The notes under the pieces: generated by a model | The model's database searches: none | What the model was told of the DNA's origin: nothing | The model's input: only the letters and a program-made list of their open reading frames with translations | NCBI GenBank assembly: GCA_009823395.1 | Contig: CM020510.1 | Location: 19,416,273-19,480,272 of the forward strand | Direction of reading: 5' to 3' | Length of the DNA stretch: 64,000 nt | Source of the DNA: Thamnaconus septentrionalis | Taxonomy: Eukaryota > Chordata > Actinopteri > Tetraodontiformes > Monacanthidae | Shown here: positions 22,496 through 46,653 of the stretch, in pieces | Layout: each line of letters begins with the position of its first letter | Position numbering within the stretch: position 1 is the stretch's first letter | Made by a program: the position numbers and the translations under genes

Positions 22496-24850
22496 AGAGA
22501 AAAGAAAAGAAGTTGAACGAAAAAGTTGTGTACAACTCTGACTTGGTTTTGTGTTTTGTCCAACCTCAACATTGTCAGATGATATTAAACTCCATGCACC
22601 GCTACCAGCCACGCTTTCATGTGGTGTACGTGGATCCCGCTCCCAATAGTCACTTGAACGCACACAAGAACTTCTGCTCCTTTGTCTTCCCCGAGACATG
22701 TTTCATGGCTGTCACAGCATATCAGAATCATCGGGTAGGTTGACGTGATCGATAGATAAGACAATTAACCATGGTTGCAGCACAGGCCTTTTGGCTTCAT
22801 CCAGCTTTACCAAGTGTGTTACCTTTCTGTCTCCACATGCTCTTCTTCAGATCACTCAGCTAAAAATTGCAAGCAACCCATTTGCTAAAGGTTTCCGCAA
22901 CACTGAACCCCAAGATCGGTGAGTTTACTTTTCATGTATATATATATGTCTGTATTTGTACATGTATATACAAATTTACACATACATATATATGTAACCT
23001 CTTTACTTTTACTTTACTTTTAAGAGAACCTGTTTTTATTAGGAAATAATTAATGTGAAAAAACAACTAGAAAACTAAATAAATGTGAATAAACACATCT
23101 TTTCCCGGAAAGATGGTGCAGGAACATGATTACATCAGTTTGTCAATGTTTGCACACAGAGGCAAATCAAAAGCCATCACAGTGATAGCTAATCCTTGAC
23201 CTTTGTGCCCCCGATGCCCACATGACTGGCCGTGGCAGCGAGCAGACACACTGCTCAGGACAGTAACCTTACAAACATGTGTCCATCTGTCTACCTGCCT
23301 TGAGTGACTGTAAACAGCGCTTGAATGCGTGCTTGTCCGCGTTTGTGCACTCTCCTCAGGTTGTGCAATTCTGGTCAGCTACCCGTCAGGTGTCCACAAG
23401 GGGGCAGAGATGACTTTGTGAAATCAGCTCAGCAAGCAGGACCTTCACCAAGTCATTCACAACGAAGGACTGCCGCAATTCAACCTGATCAGGGTGAGCA
23501 AATCATGCTTCTGTCTGGTTTCTTTACAATGACCAATTCTGCCGCGCTAAATTGTACTTTTGTTGAACTGACCATCACAATTTGACTGAAAGAACCTCGA
23601 CGATCATGATTTTAAAAAGGAAAAAATCTGAGAGATATTACAAAGTTGTGAAACAGAGAGAAGGTAAAAGTGATTTTAAAAAAGAAAATCTGACTGTTCC
23701 GAGAATAGCTATCAACGTAGTGATGGGACAGTCTACTGACCTGACAATTGTCCAGGGATAGTCATATTTGAACTGAGAAATTGAAAATCTAAGGTCATTG
23801 TCACCTAGTCTTTTAGCCAGGAAGGTGCTGATGGTGCCCTGCGATGAACTGGCGATTTGTCCAGGGTGTACCCTGTCTTCGCCCTAAGACAGCTGGGATA
23901 GGCTCCAGCAGACCCCCGTGACCCTGAATTCGAATAAGCGGGTATAGAAGATGTATGGATGGATGGATGGTGCTGATGGTGCACTTGTGTTTCATCAATT
24001 TAGAGATTTGACCTTCATGGAGATGCATATTTCAACTTAACTTCGCCCGCATTACCACTACTAGTAAGTGGTTTGTTGATCACAGCATTACATTGCTTAA
24101 TTAGTCAGTAAGTTTGCCTGACATGGACCCAGCAGAGAATCTATGGGATTACATCCAGAGGAGGCGAGACCAAACCAAAAATGCAAATGAGCAGAAAGCC
24201 CTTCATCTCTTACCAAGTAACCTTGGCTTACTGGCTGCTTGACTGTGGACATTTCTGTATGATGAATCCTTTTTCAGGGATAATGGAATTTCGATTGTCA
24301 TAAACTGAAAGCCATTATATAATTTCTAAGACAAAAAAAAAAAACTTTCACTTTAAGGAATTAATAAAATAGTTTAATTTATTTTGATTAAATGAAAAAA
24401 AAAATGCTCATGACATTGTGTTTCATACAATTTCTTTGAGAAGCACATCTAATGTAATAAAAATGGGTGCTCTGGTGTGGAGGAAATCATTGCACGTGTT
24501 TAATGCCTTATGTACTATATATCTCTATATTTTGATCATTACAAGTACAACTACAAATCACCATTGTTGTCACCATTGTCATTTGTTTATTCAAAAGTTT
24601 TAGTTTTTTTATCCATCTCACATTCATCAACAGAACATAACATTTTAAAAATGTTTACGTTCTCATAATTTTCAAGTCAAATTTATGCAATTTTATAGAT
24701 TTTTTTTTCCTGAATTGAGTTGCCCATTTGGGCAAAGTGCACAGTAAAACTTTACATTTGTTTTTTTTTTCTGTATGTGTTCACTACCATTTTACAGAAC
24801 AGAAAGAGCCCATTGTCGATGGAGCAGTGTGGACTGTCCCACCCATGTAA
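21385..24850 (+). CDS. tbx10: T-box transcription factor, TBX1/TBX10 subfamily (tbx10-like)
   Basis: Exons are 21385-21671, 22007-22108, 22261-22432, 22579-22734, 22851-22918, 23360-23493 and 24798-24850 (972 nt, 323 aa). All junctions keep frame and GT-AG borders. The T-box runs from about residue 70 to 259, with [71 protein letters not shown] and [20 protein letters not shown]. The pattern is that of TBX1/TBX10; PLDDKRY and HFHPDSP resemble TBX10. It is expected to be a nuclear DNA-binding regulator. The tail after the T-box is only about 62 residues and ends [10 protein letters not shown], far shorter than in TBX1. The N-terminus is uncertain: the ATG at 21385 has a good context, but a pyrimidine tract with AG at 21501-21502 suggests an acceptor, and a donor at 21318 (GATGTAAAG) would splice to it in frame. 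AATAAA is at 24966-24971. Confidence 0.82.
22185..22257 (+). repeat. (TG)n microsatellite abutting a splice acceptor
   Basis: About 36 TG units fill the 3' half of the 152-bp intron between T-box exons 2 and 3. They are followed directly by CAG and the exon at 22261. There is no ordinary C/T-rich tract. Confidence 0.95.
22446..22494 (+). repeat. (CT)n microsatellite just after a splice donor
   Basis: About 24 CT units begin 13 bases after the donor that follows T-box exon 3 (ends 22432) and occupy a third of the 146-bp intron. Confidence 0.93.
23825..23970 (+). mobile_element. L2-like LINE 3' tail fragment
   Basis: The text GGGATAGGCTCCAGCAGACC, then GTGACCCTGAATTCGAATAAGCGGGT and a terminal (ATGG)n tract, is the well-known 3' end of L2-type LINEs in fish. 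It lies in an intron of the T-box gene. No coding part remains. Confidence 0.65.
24118..24200 (+). pseudogene. Possible relic of a Tc1-type transposase
   Basis: A short frame reads [16 protein letters not shown]. This resembles the NPIENLWxxLKRR segment near the last catalytic acidic residue of Tc1/mariner transposases. The flanks are too degraded to recover termini. Weak, motif-based call inside the last T-box intron. Confidence 0.3.
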
Positions 24851-24979
24851 AGACTCTGTCCGGCTCGCTGCTGAAAGGAAAGACGGGCACATTTCACAGG
24901 CACCATCCTCCTTCCTCCTCCTAATGAAAGTATCAAGAATCATCTCAAGCCAGAAGTGGTCAATCAATAAAAAAAAGCA

Positions 24980-35272
<10,293 letters not shown>

Positions 35273-36330
35273 CCCAACTCCAAAAGCCAGGGGACTAGGT
35301 GGACCGGGGTGAAGAGGATTTACTCAACATCGGTGCTGCTGAAATGGAGCGTTCAGAGGCGGTGTATTTGGAGAAATTCATACACTGAACTGTACCCAAA
35401 TTTGGGAGCGCTCGAGGATATTAAGAGCCATTACTAACCTGAAAGACAACCACTGGTGTCATCAGCGTCAACTATTGCCTGTTTAAGATACCTATGCAGC
35501 TCTAAAATGGGGAGGAAAAAAAAATTGGACATGGTGTAAGAAAAAAAAACAAACTGTTGCAGAGATAGGTTGGATCTGGAACTTGAGCCTAATTCCGGGA
35601 TGAATCAGGTGTAGATTTCCACGGCTTGGTTTGATCATACAAGGCGAGTATTTACATGTTTGTAGTTCCACTGTATGTGGCTTGTGAGAATGAACAACGG
35701 ATGTCGTGAGCATGCCTGTACGTGTCCAAAGCTGTACTATAAGTGAAGAGTATTCAGAGAGGTTTATTGACAAATGTATTGAAAATGGCACTATTTTAAA
35801 GGCTGTACGAGTCGCAAATGAAACACAGATGAAAAAGGCTTATTTAATAAAATATCACACTTTTACAGCATTTACTGCAAAACAAACAAACAAGACAGTT
35901 TTGCTTGGTGCGCAAACTGAGAACCACTGGACACAGTCAATTTTAGATGTCAAATTTTCCTCTCAAACCAATTGCTTCTGTGTATCTCGTGTACACAAAC
36001 TGCATTTTAAATTATCTTTTATGCACAGGCACACGCTTGTGCGTGCGCAGGCGCGCACACACACACACACACAATGCACATTGCTTATCTTAATGCTGCA
36101 CCATATGATGATTTGCACATGTAAGATTTTTTACATGTAACCACATCTTTTAATGGGGACCATTCAGCATCTGTAAACTCATAGAATAAAACCAGCCCAA
36201 AGTATGTTATAACACTAAAGAACACTATATATGTCAACAAGGGACATGTTGTCTCAAAAAGCTGTATATTTATCCATCCAGGTGCTGGCAGTGCTGTTCA
36301 AACAATAAAGTACCTACTGCAACTATGATG
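35273..36330 (+). other. Probable bace1 3' UTR
   Basis: Sequence from the stop codon to just past AATAAA at 36304-36309. An internal (CA)n patch lies near 36055-36073, and an earlier AATAAA lies near 35847. The exact end is inferred. Confidence 0.5.
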
Positions 36331-37966
36331 TTTGTTCCATGGTTTTTGTTTAATGGTAAGATTAATGATAGTAAAAGATTGCAAGAGGTGTTTTTTTTTG
36401 TTTGTTTTTGTTTTTTATTTCGTCAACACACTAAAACTAAACTGCAGTACAACTTAACTTCAGAGAAAACATAAGTATCATAGCAACTGGATTTTAAAAT
36501 TGCCCTTAAAAGGTGATGAAAGTTGTATAAGTTCAGTCCCACTTTCCCTCAAATTTAACTAATTTGACGTTGCGCTGTATCTAAAACTAAAGTCGGAGTC
36601 CGAAAAAAAATTGAAAGCGACACATTCGAGTACACTGACAAATAGCAGTGTGGTGTTGACACCATTGATGTTTCTAAATTAAAGTGGAATGCAGAAATGC
36701 AAATTATTGTCGTATTATTGTGTATTGATATACTGAATATCAATCTGTAAGTAATACCCGTATAAAATGTACATGAGCGTTTGTCTTCTGGTTGTGAGGC
36801 AGCATCATGTTGCGATACTGGAATGTAGCTTTTTAAGTCGTCAGTGATGCGATACTTCGCCAAACCTGGTGGTGGCAGTGTGTCACAATGTATCTAGTGA
36901 GTCATTCATGTTCATGGACAGAGTAAATGCTTTGTGCAGTTTTCTGGGCTGCTGACAAATATAACCGTAAAATTAAACTTGAAATATGTTCTTTGAACGT
37001 AGTGTCACACACCAGGTTCGGTTAATTATCTGTGGAAGCGAACTATTTTTCCCATGATTCCACGCTTCTTACGACGTTGCGTAAACGTGTTCCTTGTTAT
37101 CTGCACAGCATGTTTTGCGGTCTATTTAATGGCCTTCAAAATTTAAACGGAATTTCATTCAATGAAACTACTCCTTATCAAAATCAATTAAAACATTTGT
37201 AGCACGGAAAACGAGCTCCAAAAAATTTCAGCTTGAATTGGCCACAACACCCATACTCCTCTCTCTTGACAGGAAAACAATCCTGCGTAAATATTTTTAC
37301 GCATGACTTTTAGAAGTAAATTGATATTTAAACTGTTGATTCTATTTATTTATTTATTTTTATTTATTTAACCATATCACTTTTGGATGGCATGCAGTAA
37401 AATCGTAGTTTCCCCTCGTTCCCGCGGTTTGATAACTATGTAGCTGAGATGTCTGACGGTACGTGAACGCTACGCAACACATGAAATGTGCACTTGGCCG
37501 CGCCCATTCGAGGCGTGCGTGGGCGGGGCACCGCTGCCTTTATGTCCAGTGTTGATGTCAAAAAGTTACACAAGCGAGGTTTTACAACGAGAGCGTTTCA
37601 CAACAGGTGAGAAAGAGCTCCGCGCTTTGAGACACGAGTCGGTCCCACCTGTGGCCACAGTGACCTTTTTTTTTTCTTCCGGGAATTCGTCTCTCTCCCT
37701 GAGAAAGAAACGCCTGGTCGTCGGTGGTAAACCGTCCACGCCTTCTCTTCTCCAGACAATACCCGCAACGGATACAACCGACGGCGCCCCAAAACACATG
37801 TTTACCGACTGTCTTAAACAAGTCGCCCGCGGCTGAACCCCCTCGGCTGCCTTTCTAACCCCGACATCAGCTGTATGGGAACCGGGCAGGTCTGATAGCG
37901 CACAGCGGCGGTCGTCACGTCTTCATTCACTTCAGGAGGATAAACGGTTTTTTTTCCCCCCCAGCC
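36331..37966. other. Intergenic DNA and probable tlcd2 promoter region
   Basis: The first kilobase is AT-rich with no gene. From about 37400 the sequence becomes GC-richer with several CpGs, as expected for a housekeeping-type promoter. A pyrimidine run ending CCCCCCAG directly before the coding ATG could be a splice acceptor, in which case a non-coding exon lies upstream. Confidence 0.45.
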
Positions 37967-38191
37967 ATGGAGTTAAGCTCTGTGATTTTAACGACGGGTT
38001 CCTCCTTCGGCTTCTTCACACTCGTCAACGCCGCAGTCAGCAAGCTGCCCATGCCAGACTCTGCCCGCAGGAACGCGTGGAAATGGAGAAACATCGCCAC
38101 ATCCTTCGTGCACAGTTTCATTACCGCCGTATGGGCAGTGCTGTGGTATGTCCAGCCGAAAACATCAACAACTGCACTTCGGAGTAGTTTC

Positions 38192-38234
<43 letters not shown>

Positions 38235-41200
38235 CGAGCGGAGACGTGGTTCAGGTTGGTGTGCGAGCAGCAGTTGTCTGCTCTTCTCATGTGCTCTCAA
38301 AATAAGTTTTCTTTTTTGTACACTGACTTGTATATTTTGATAACGACAAATACCGCTACTACTGCCACCACCACCAACACCACTGCTACTACTACTAGTC
38401 ATAGTGACAATAATAATAATTGTAATATTTTTTTCTTTCCTCCTCCTGTTGTATTCCAATATTTATATTGACATGGTTAGAAAGAAAGTGCCTGCAACTC
38501 TAAAATAAGCATCCACATTTTCTGGGAAGGAAAACTGATACAATCCTAAAGATGCTGCTCTGCTGATTTCAAAGTTGGCTGTATTTGTTTGGTTGTCTGC
38601 TCTCCCTGACATGCTCCCCGTCTTTCTCCCATTTTTTCAGCTTTTTCCTTCACCCTCAGATGGCCGAAGATCTGATCGAAACTTTCTCGGTGTTCTCTCA
38701 CGCCCTGGTGTCGTTTTCTATTGGTGAGTACAGTGAGAATGACGGTTGCGACATGGGGGGTGGTTTGATGCTGATGGAGGGGATCGTAATAGAGGGCGTG
38801 ACCCCCCGCCACCTCCACAGGTGCGAACCACGAGCGGCGTGAATGAGGCCGGTGCTTGTAAAAACACGGTGAAGCCCGGCTAATCCAAAGTTCCACTGTG
38901 CACTTCTTCCCCAAACATTCCTTAAATAAATGCTTATATGTATTTTTTCACTGCCTTATGCTCATTCCTGTAGTCTTGCAGTGCAACCGGTGGCACGCGG
39001 GCCCTCTTAAACCTACGCTTCTATTGGATCGCTGCCGTGCAAGAAGGCTCCTGAAGGATTCTCGGGATGTTTTGCATTCTTTCACTGAGTCCAGCCCTCG
39101 GTGCGGGCACAGGCAGCGTCGGTATGCCAAGATCAATGAGTGGTCTTATTGTCCGTCCCTGGCACGGGGCGTGTCTTTCGTAATGTGGCGCGATGCGGTC
39201 GACACAACGGTGTCCATCAGCAACGTGGGTGGGTTGGCGGGGGGTTCAGGTTGATCTGTGCGCGCCGCCGTCCACACCAGTTGCTCGTGGAAATCAAGGA
39301 AAATCGCAAAACAAAGTGGGAGTGCCCCTCCCCCCCAAAAAAACCCTCCCACTGCAGAAATGCGGTGTGCGGCTGACGCCCCGGCGTGTTTAGTTTTGCA
39401 CATCGCGGCAAACTGCTGGTGAAAGACAGCAAAAAAAAATGTTGTTTGCACAAAAACTTGTTTGAATTTGAATAACACTAATACTCTCTGAGTTGTTTTG
39501 CCCAATCAGGTTGTTTAAAGAATAGAATAGAATAGACTTTAACGTCACTGTAGCAGAAGATACAATGACATTGCGTGGCAACTCACTTCGTGCAACGATA
39601 TTGAAATATAAGAACTAAAGATAAATAAAAATAAAAACACAATATAAGACACAAGGTAATGTTGTGTTGTTAAAGATTAGACCTCCGCCTGTGACACATA
39701 CAGAAGATAGAGCGTTTTTGGTCGTACTGTCTTGAATTAGAGGTCCATGCTTTATTGACGACCAACCCATATAGAAACATTTGTTCCCTGCATCTGACCT
39801 ATGACTCTCTGAAAAGTCATTTAGCACCTAAGGATCAGTTTCCAATATTCTTCAGTGGATTATTCTGACTGGATATTAACCGTGGACACACATTTGTGCG
39901 TCTTGAGTTTGAGGCTATTTTCACAGGGTTAATTTTTCAACCTGAAAACTCAACAGGTTTCTCAAATTGCACCTGGTTATTCGAACAAGAGGAGAGATGT
40001 TGGCAGCTCAGTCTTGAACAAAACTGGTTTTATAGGCATGTGGCCAGACAGTAGACACGCATTTAAGTCTTTCTCCGGTATTTTAGTAGGAATTCTCCTT
40101 TATTCCTCTCTTGATAAGACTTGAATGGCTAACCAATGAAAAGGCAGACTGGATCCAGTGTAGTTTTGATGTTCTCACAGTCTACATAATGTTTTAACAA
40201 CAGAAAAGGAATTCACCTTTACGTTGTCTGAGCACACTTTAAAACGTCCAAAGACTTGAGGAACAAAATACCACTCTCTAAGAAAAACGGAACCATTCTT
40301 GCAGTCATTGTTTGCCTAAGACACTGACGGGCCAGCATTGGATGAATGGTTTTTATGCAAATGGACTAAATAGGAGAGCTGCGTCAACATACAATTTAAT
40401 AAGTAACATTTCCAGGTTGCCCGGGCCTGGGACCTTTCTGTGTGGAGTTTGCATGTTCTCCCTGTGTCTGCGTGGGTTCTCTCCGGGTTCTCCGGCTTCC
40501 TCCCACAGTCCAAAAACATACATGTGAGGTCAATTGAACATTCTAAATTGTCCGTAGGTGTGCATGTGAGTGTGAATGGTTGTTTGTTTCTATGTGGCCC
40601 TGCGATGAACTGGCGACTTGTCCAGGGTGTCACCCTGCCTTCGCCCTAAGACAGCTGGGATAGGCTCCAGCAGACCCCCGTGACCCTGAATAGGAATAAG
40701 CGGGCATAGAAGATGAATGAATGAACATTTCCAGGTTGGCTTTTTATAGCCAATCTTGACCTGAAGCTGACCTGTAAAACCTTAGCTCCTCGAGTCACAC
40801 TGGCTGGAAGCTAATGGTCGACCTTGGAGACCGGATGATACAAATACGGCAATCAAAGGAGTAATCGCACATGTTTTACAACGATCCGTCTGAAGGCTCG
40901 TGGCAAGCTGTCGCCAAACCTCACGGCGCCCAAGAACAAGTCACCCCGGTGTTGAATTTCCCTCCATTATGTGGTTAATTCCCATCCCACCAAAGCCCTG
41001 AGCTCCGTGGCATCCCTTCGTTCCCGTCCTCGACACTTCATTTATTTTTCCGGCTTTCTGAATAGCCTGTCACCATGGGGACGGTTGGTGGGAGGGTAGG
41101 AGGGCGGGGTCGCCAGATATGAATAGACCCTCTCCAAGACGCGTCTTGGTCGGCAGTAGCCATGGGAGCGAGGTTCCTTGACACACTGAATGCACTCAAA

Positions 41201-44200
41201 GATCCCATTGTCAAAGAAATCTGTCACGTTGTGGTTGATTTTTTTTTTTTTTGCTGTTGTTGAATGAAGGAATGAATTTGAATTTAAACAAGAATCCTTT
41301 GCCGTCTCTTTTCACAGGCTACTTCATATACGACTTCTTTGACATGCTGTTCAACCAGAAGCTGAGTCATTCCTGGGAGCTTCTGTTCCATCACTTGGTG
41401 GTAGGTCTCACAAGTATCTCTAAATACATGTCACACTGCCAAAGTATGGCCAAGGCCAGCAATGTTGCAACACAACCCAATTTGACGGATGAATAATGTA
41501 CTTGCTCAACAAATAGTGCCCGTGCAGCTGGAATTACAGGTCATGTTTCCAAAAGAAAACCACCCCAAAACTCATAAACACCTGTCTTTGGGTTCAGCTG
41601 AAGGAAAAGACAAAACGGCCATTGTTTGATCTTGGCTTCAAAGAGCAAGCACGTCAGGAACAAAAAAAGAAACAAAAAGAGAAACAATCGTCCTAGTCTG
41701 CAGTCTGGCTGCCACTCACCTCCCCTCCCCCAGTTCCAACGGACAGCGAGTCATCTCCATGACATGTTGGCACTCAGCAGGCCAGTCTGATAGCGGAGGC
41801 TCCTCTGCCAGAAGGCTCTTGGCCTGTTTCCGTTTCCAAAACACCTTGCTGAAACACAAAGGGAAATGAGTCAGACTTCACCCTCATAGTAATAGTGGTT
41901 CTAGAGCCATGCTTCCCAACTGGTGGAGTCTCATGACCCACATTTGCTTCCTCATCATGAAGTCGCAACCCAAATTTATTCCACAGAAATTAAACCGCTT
42001 TCCCACTATCCATCATGTCCAGTAAATAACATTTTCTCTATAAATATGTATATCTTGAAATCTGCCTACAAAGCTGTGACCCAATCAAAACAGCTCTGTG
42101 ACCCATCAGTTGAGAAACGCTGTTCTAGACCATCACATTTCCGCATCTTTGTTTTCCATCCAGAGAGCCCTGAGATCAGCCACGCACATTGTATTAGGTA
42201 TTGTTGTATAACTCTATAGATCTCCAGAAAAATGCCGCGTTAAGCCCTCTGTTTCCAGCCTCCTGTGACATTGTTGTGAAAAGGTTAAGGCAAAAGGAGG
42301 TTTCGGAACGCTGGAACCGGCTGCTGGCTGGCTGCAGTGGTTGTCACTGGCCTGCGAGAGGCGTCAGTGAGGTCTCAGTGACATCATATGGACCTGACAT
42401 CCAGAACTTGCGAAAAAAAAAGGCCTGTTTTGCATCTCTAGCTAATGAGTGGCTCATTGACACGTATTGTTTGAAAATGGGTGTCGCTAGCCAGTGTCCT
42501 GAGTGCAGGGCAGTGTTGATATCATCTGTGGCCTCGAGTTGCCATGGTCACCTAATCAAACAGGTGCTTTTATTCTTTAACAAATAAACGGAACAATAGA
42601 GATTGTTTATAGGTGTGGGTGTGACTGATTGGTGATGGCTGCGTCGTCCTGCGATGGCCTGGTGGTGATCCACGGTGTAGGAGAAGCCGTCGTATCCACT
42701 ACATTCCAATCAAACATCCTTCACGACATTGCTCCTGAGGCCAAACGCCAATCTCCACACAAGTGACCCGAATAAGTTGTCGGGGGGGTTTCCCCGTGTT
42801 TTTGTGACAAGAGATGATGACAACCGTCTCATTTTGTTGCCGACGCGCCGCACGCTATGTGTCATTTTGAGTCCGCGCTGAGAGTGACCTGCAGGATGAC
42901 CCTCATGTTGAGGATTCTTTCTCCGTCGCTTCCTGGAGTGAATGGCCGCTTTTGCCAAGACAGCTGGCCTTGTTTTCTCCTCAGAATGTGGGAGGGAAGC
43001 GATTTGTGCCGCACTCAACACGGCTGTCGGACACCAAACGCTCTTGTTCTGCTGAATCGATTCATTTTTCTATCCTCTTGAGAAACCTGACGACCTCCTC
43101 AGTCTCTTTTCTAATCTTTGTTTTCTTAAATTGTGGTCAGCGGTGAACGTCGGAACTTACTGCAGTGTAACACACATGGGAATAGTAATTTATTGACCGC
43201 CGTCGTCTAATTTCTCTGGTTAATCTGAAGTATAATCAGCTATCAGTGACTGCTGTAAATGCTTTAGTGTGGCTGTATCCCTAATAATTGTGTTGTGCCT
43301 GTAGTAAAGTGCCAGCTGAATACACAGGGCCTTCTGTTAAGCAGTTCTGTCCCCTCTGGGCTACTGTTTAAAAATTTTACCACAGAAGAAAAGCCGTGTG
43401 GCGTCATTGGAAGGGACCCGTTTGCAAACCCGCTGCTCTTCGACCCGTTGCCAAAACACTAGATTGAAACTGTGCTTTTAGGGAATGTCCGTGATAGGCT
43501 TATTCAGAAGGCCACAACTTAGGTTTAGGAGAACTGAATAATAATCTTGTGTGTTTTGTTTTCTTAATATTTTCTTTGCTTCTAAGGCCTGATGTGTGTG
43601 ATTACAGAGGGATCCCTCAAAATGAGATGCAATTAAAATTGCTCAAGCGTGTTTTATTTGGATGAATGACTATACAGTAGCTTTTTCCCTCTTTAATGAT
43701 AATCATTCACATTCATAGGAAGATGTGAGATCAAGTGGCTGCGTCAGAAAGCTTGGACTCAATATTCTCTCTCTCACTATTTCATGCTGATAAATCTTGC
43801 TCACTGAGCTTTTACAACATTAAACCCAATTGTAATCCTATTATTACTCAGTCTATCCCCTGCATGAACTGCAGTGAAAATGTACTCTTTTCTGAACATA
43901 AATTGACATGTAATGAGGTCAAATATGAGTTTTGTTAAACCACCGTGTTGTTGCTGCAGTCTTGAAGAAATAAGGAGCTTTGAACATTCCATTAGATGTT
44001 ATTGACTGAAGAGGAGACTACAGTCGCCCGTTAATACCGTTGAATGGCTTCTTAAACGGCTCTCGTCCATTAGAAATGACTTCCTCTGAAAGAACAGGGA
44101 GAGTCCGCCAAGCATTGCTCACTGAAATACAACCGCTTCCTGAAAATGTCAAATAGAGGTCATTGAAGATATGGGTGATGGGTAAATAAACTCACATTTT

Positions 44201-46622
44201 TTCCAACTGCACTTGCTGCTTTGCTTGTAACAGGGAAATGGAGATTAGTTTGCCATCGTCATGGTGAGTTCATTTCACCCTTATTTTCCTCCGAACCCCC
44301 GGAAATGGTTAACTTGCGAGGAATCGTACGAGCCTTCGCCAGGCGACGTCAGACGCACACGTTCATTTTTCCACAAAGAATGAAACCACTCAGCCAACAC
44401 GGCCGCCCCACTCTTCATTTCCCTCCACAATTCTCCCCAGTCGCTCTGTCTTCAGGCAGAATTCAATCATCTTAGCTGCCAGGCTTAAAGCTAAACCTCC
44501 ATCCAAAGCAGACCAGGACTCAAACTAATCAGCCGCTTTGCGAGATGCTTGCTGTCTCCAATCAGATCAGCTGCCCTCAGCCCATTATCCAATCACATGC
44601 GTGTATTTGGATCGCTGATGTTCTTGTGATGGACATTACAGAGCCGAGCGATATTTAATAATACACCTCGTCTCCACAAGACACAAGACAAATGAGGTGC
44701 CGTCTTGACGTCAGAGCCTCAAACTGGTTTAGCTCAGTCACAGATGACCTCACGGTTCCTCTGGTTCCTCTGGTTGTCGGATAAAGTTTTTAGCCGGGGG
44801 TGACAGTTGGTGTTCAGCGAGGCCGGCGCTCTGTCTCACAGCCGCTTTCAAGTTTCAGGCGTGAAAACTCTGTGAAATCAGTGTCCACTCGTACGCTTCA
44901 ATTCCAATGTTGGTTCTGTTTTAAGATTGTTCTGCTCAACTTCTTAAGATTTATTTAGAGTGAACTGTTGTCAAAAAGAGTTGTGATTCAAAGATGATTG
45001 TATTGCCATCATTTTATTTTCATACATTTATCAACATAATTTGGCAAAAACTATTGTTCATGTAGTTTTTGTCTTAGACTTTGAGAGACTTTTGGTGTTT
45101 CTTGTGCATCGAAGAAGAAAGAGAGAAGAGAAGTTTTTGATTTCCCAACCTGTCAACAGGTCCCACAAATGAGGCAAAATATAGTGTCCTGTCTAGATGT
45201 ACATGCCCTAAATTTTTAAACAAGTGGTGGGAGATGTCGGTGAGCTGCAGGGAAGGGCCAACACTCTCGGGGAAAGGGCGACTATCTGGTTTAACTTCTC
45301 CGGTTGTGACACAGCACGGTGCTGGAATGTTCCGCCTGCGTCTATCTCCTCATCTCTGATTGCGCAAAACTCGATTATCCTGAATGCCCGTTTGTCTTTG
45401 GCCTGGCCGCCGTGAGAACGCAAAGCAAAGTACTCACCGCCCGTGGTTTCGCATCTCCCTCCTCCCACCGACCCCCCCAAAAAAATGGATTTTCCGGAAG
45501 GATTAACGTGCCTCCGTTGTAACTTATCAGTTTGCGGAAAAAAAAAACAAAAACTATAGGTTGAGGTGGAGATTTCCAAGTCATGGGGGTTGCTGAGACT
45601 TGTCTGATGCAGATGTTTTTACAGCTTTATAGGTCACGTGAGATCTGAGCCACGAGTCTATGACCAAGTCACCTGACAGTAGAGTCCTGCATGAGTGGAG
45701 GACTTTACTCTCTTTACTTGATTATTATGGAATTTGTAGGATTTTGCAGAAGTCTTCTTGCCATCAGATCTTTATTTCGTACATTCGATACTCAGCGAGA
45801 CACATGAATCTTTACTTCTGTTTACTGTCCTTACTAGGGATGCAAATGATCGATTAAGTCATTGATCGTTAGTTGATTGATCTTATCGATCGATTAACGG
45901 TTAATTAATCAGCGCTGATTTTGCCTGAGAACCTAAATTTCACAATGAAAAATGTGCAAGGAACACGTTATTTAACCCTCAAATAATGTTGAGGGTCCAA
46001 TGTGACCCATTCTTACATTAGAGAACAGTAAAAACAACCTAAACATTTATCCTCTGACTTTAAGTTGACTTCTAATGGGTCACATTTCAACTCTTTTTTT
46101 TTTTTTTTTTCTTTTAAAAAAAAAAAGCTGTTTAAAAAGAACTTGTTCTCGGTATATTATGACCATCACAGTATCTACAGGTGAATTGCTTAATCGATTA
46201 AATTCTTAATCGACAATTATTCGATAATCGATTAATTGTTAACATCCCGAGTCCGTACTGTTGCTGCAATGCAGTAACAAACATCTTGATGAGAGACATT
46301 GACGCCAAATTAATTTGCACCGTTTCCTGATTTATTAGGCATAAATTATGTACATTGTTATGTATAAATGATTGGGTGGGGGGGAGGGGCTGCGGATGTA
46401 GGCATGCGCCTGTGTTTATCAGCGCTGTTCCATTTTTGGCGGGAGACCCCTGAGCGCCCCTGCCCCCGCCCACTATCCACCCCCAAGCCCTCCCTCCACC
46501 CCTCCCCGACCCCGACCCCCAACCCATTCATGTGCACTTCCAGACAGGCATCTGGTCTCCACATGAACCTCAGGATCCCGAGAGAAAGAATGAAGCGTAT
46601 AGCTGCTTCCTGTGAGCGATTC

Positions 46623-46653
<31 letters not shown>

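Noticed and set aside
22175..22516. 113-codon plus-strand frame in the T-box gene
   Set aside because: Its coding-like length comes from (TG)n and (CT)n repeats. Only the exon in the middle is real, and it belongs to the T-box gene.
42201..42587. 128-codon frame in tlcd2 intron 3
   Set aside because: No domain, no splice-supported partners and no similarity recognised. Consistent with a chance frame.
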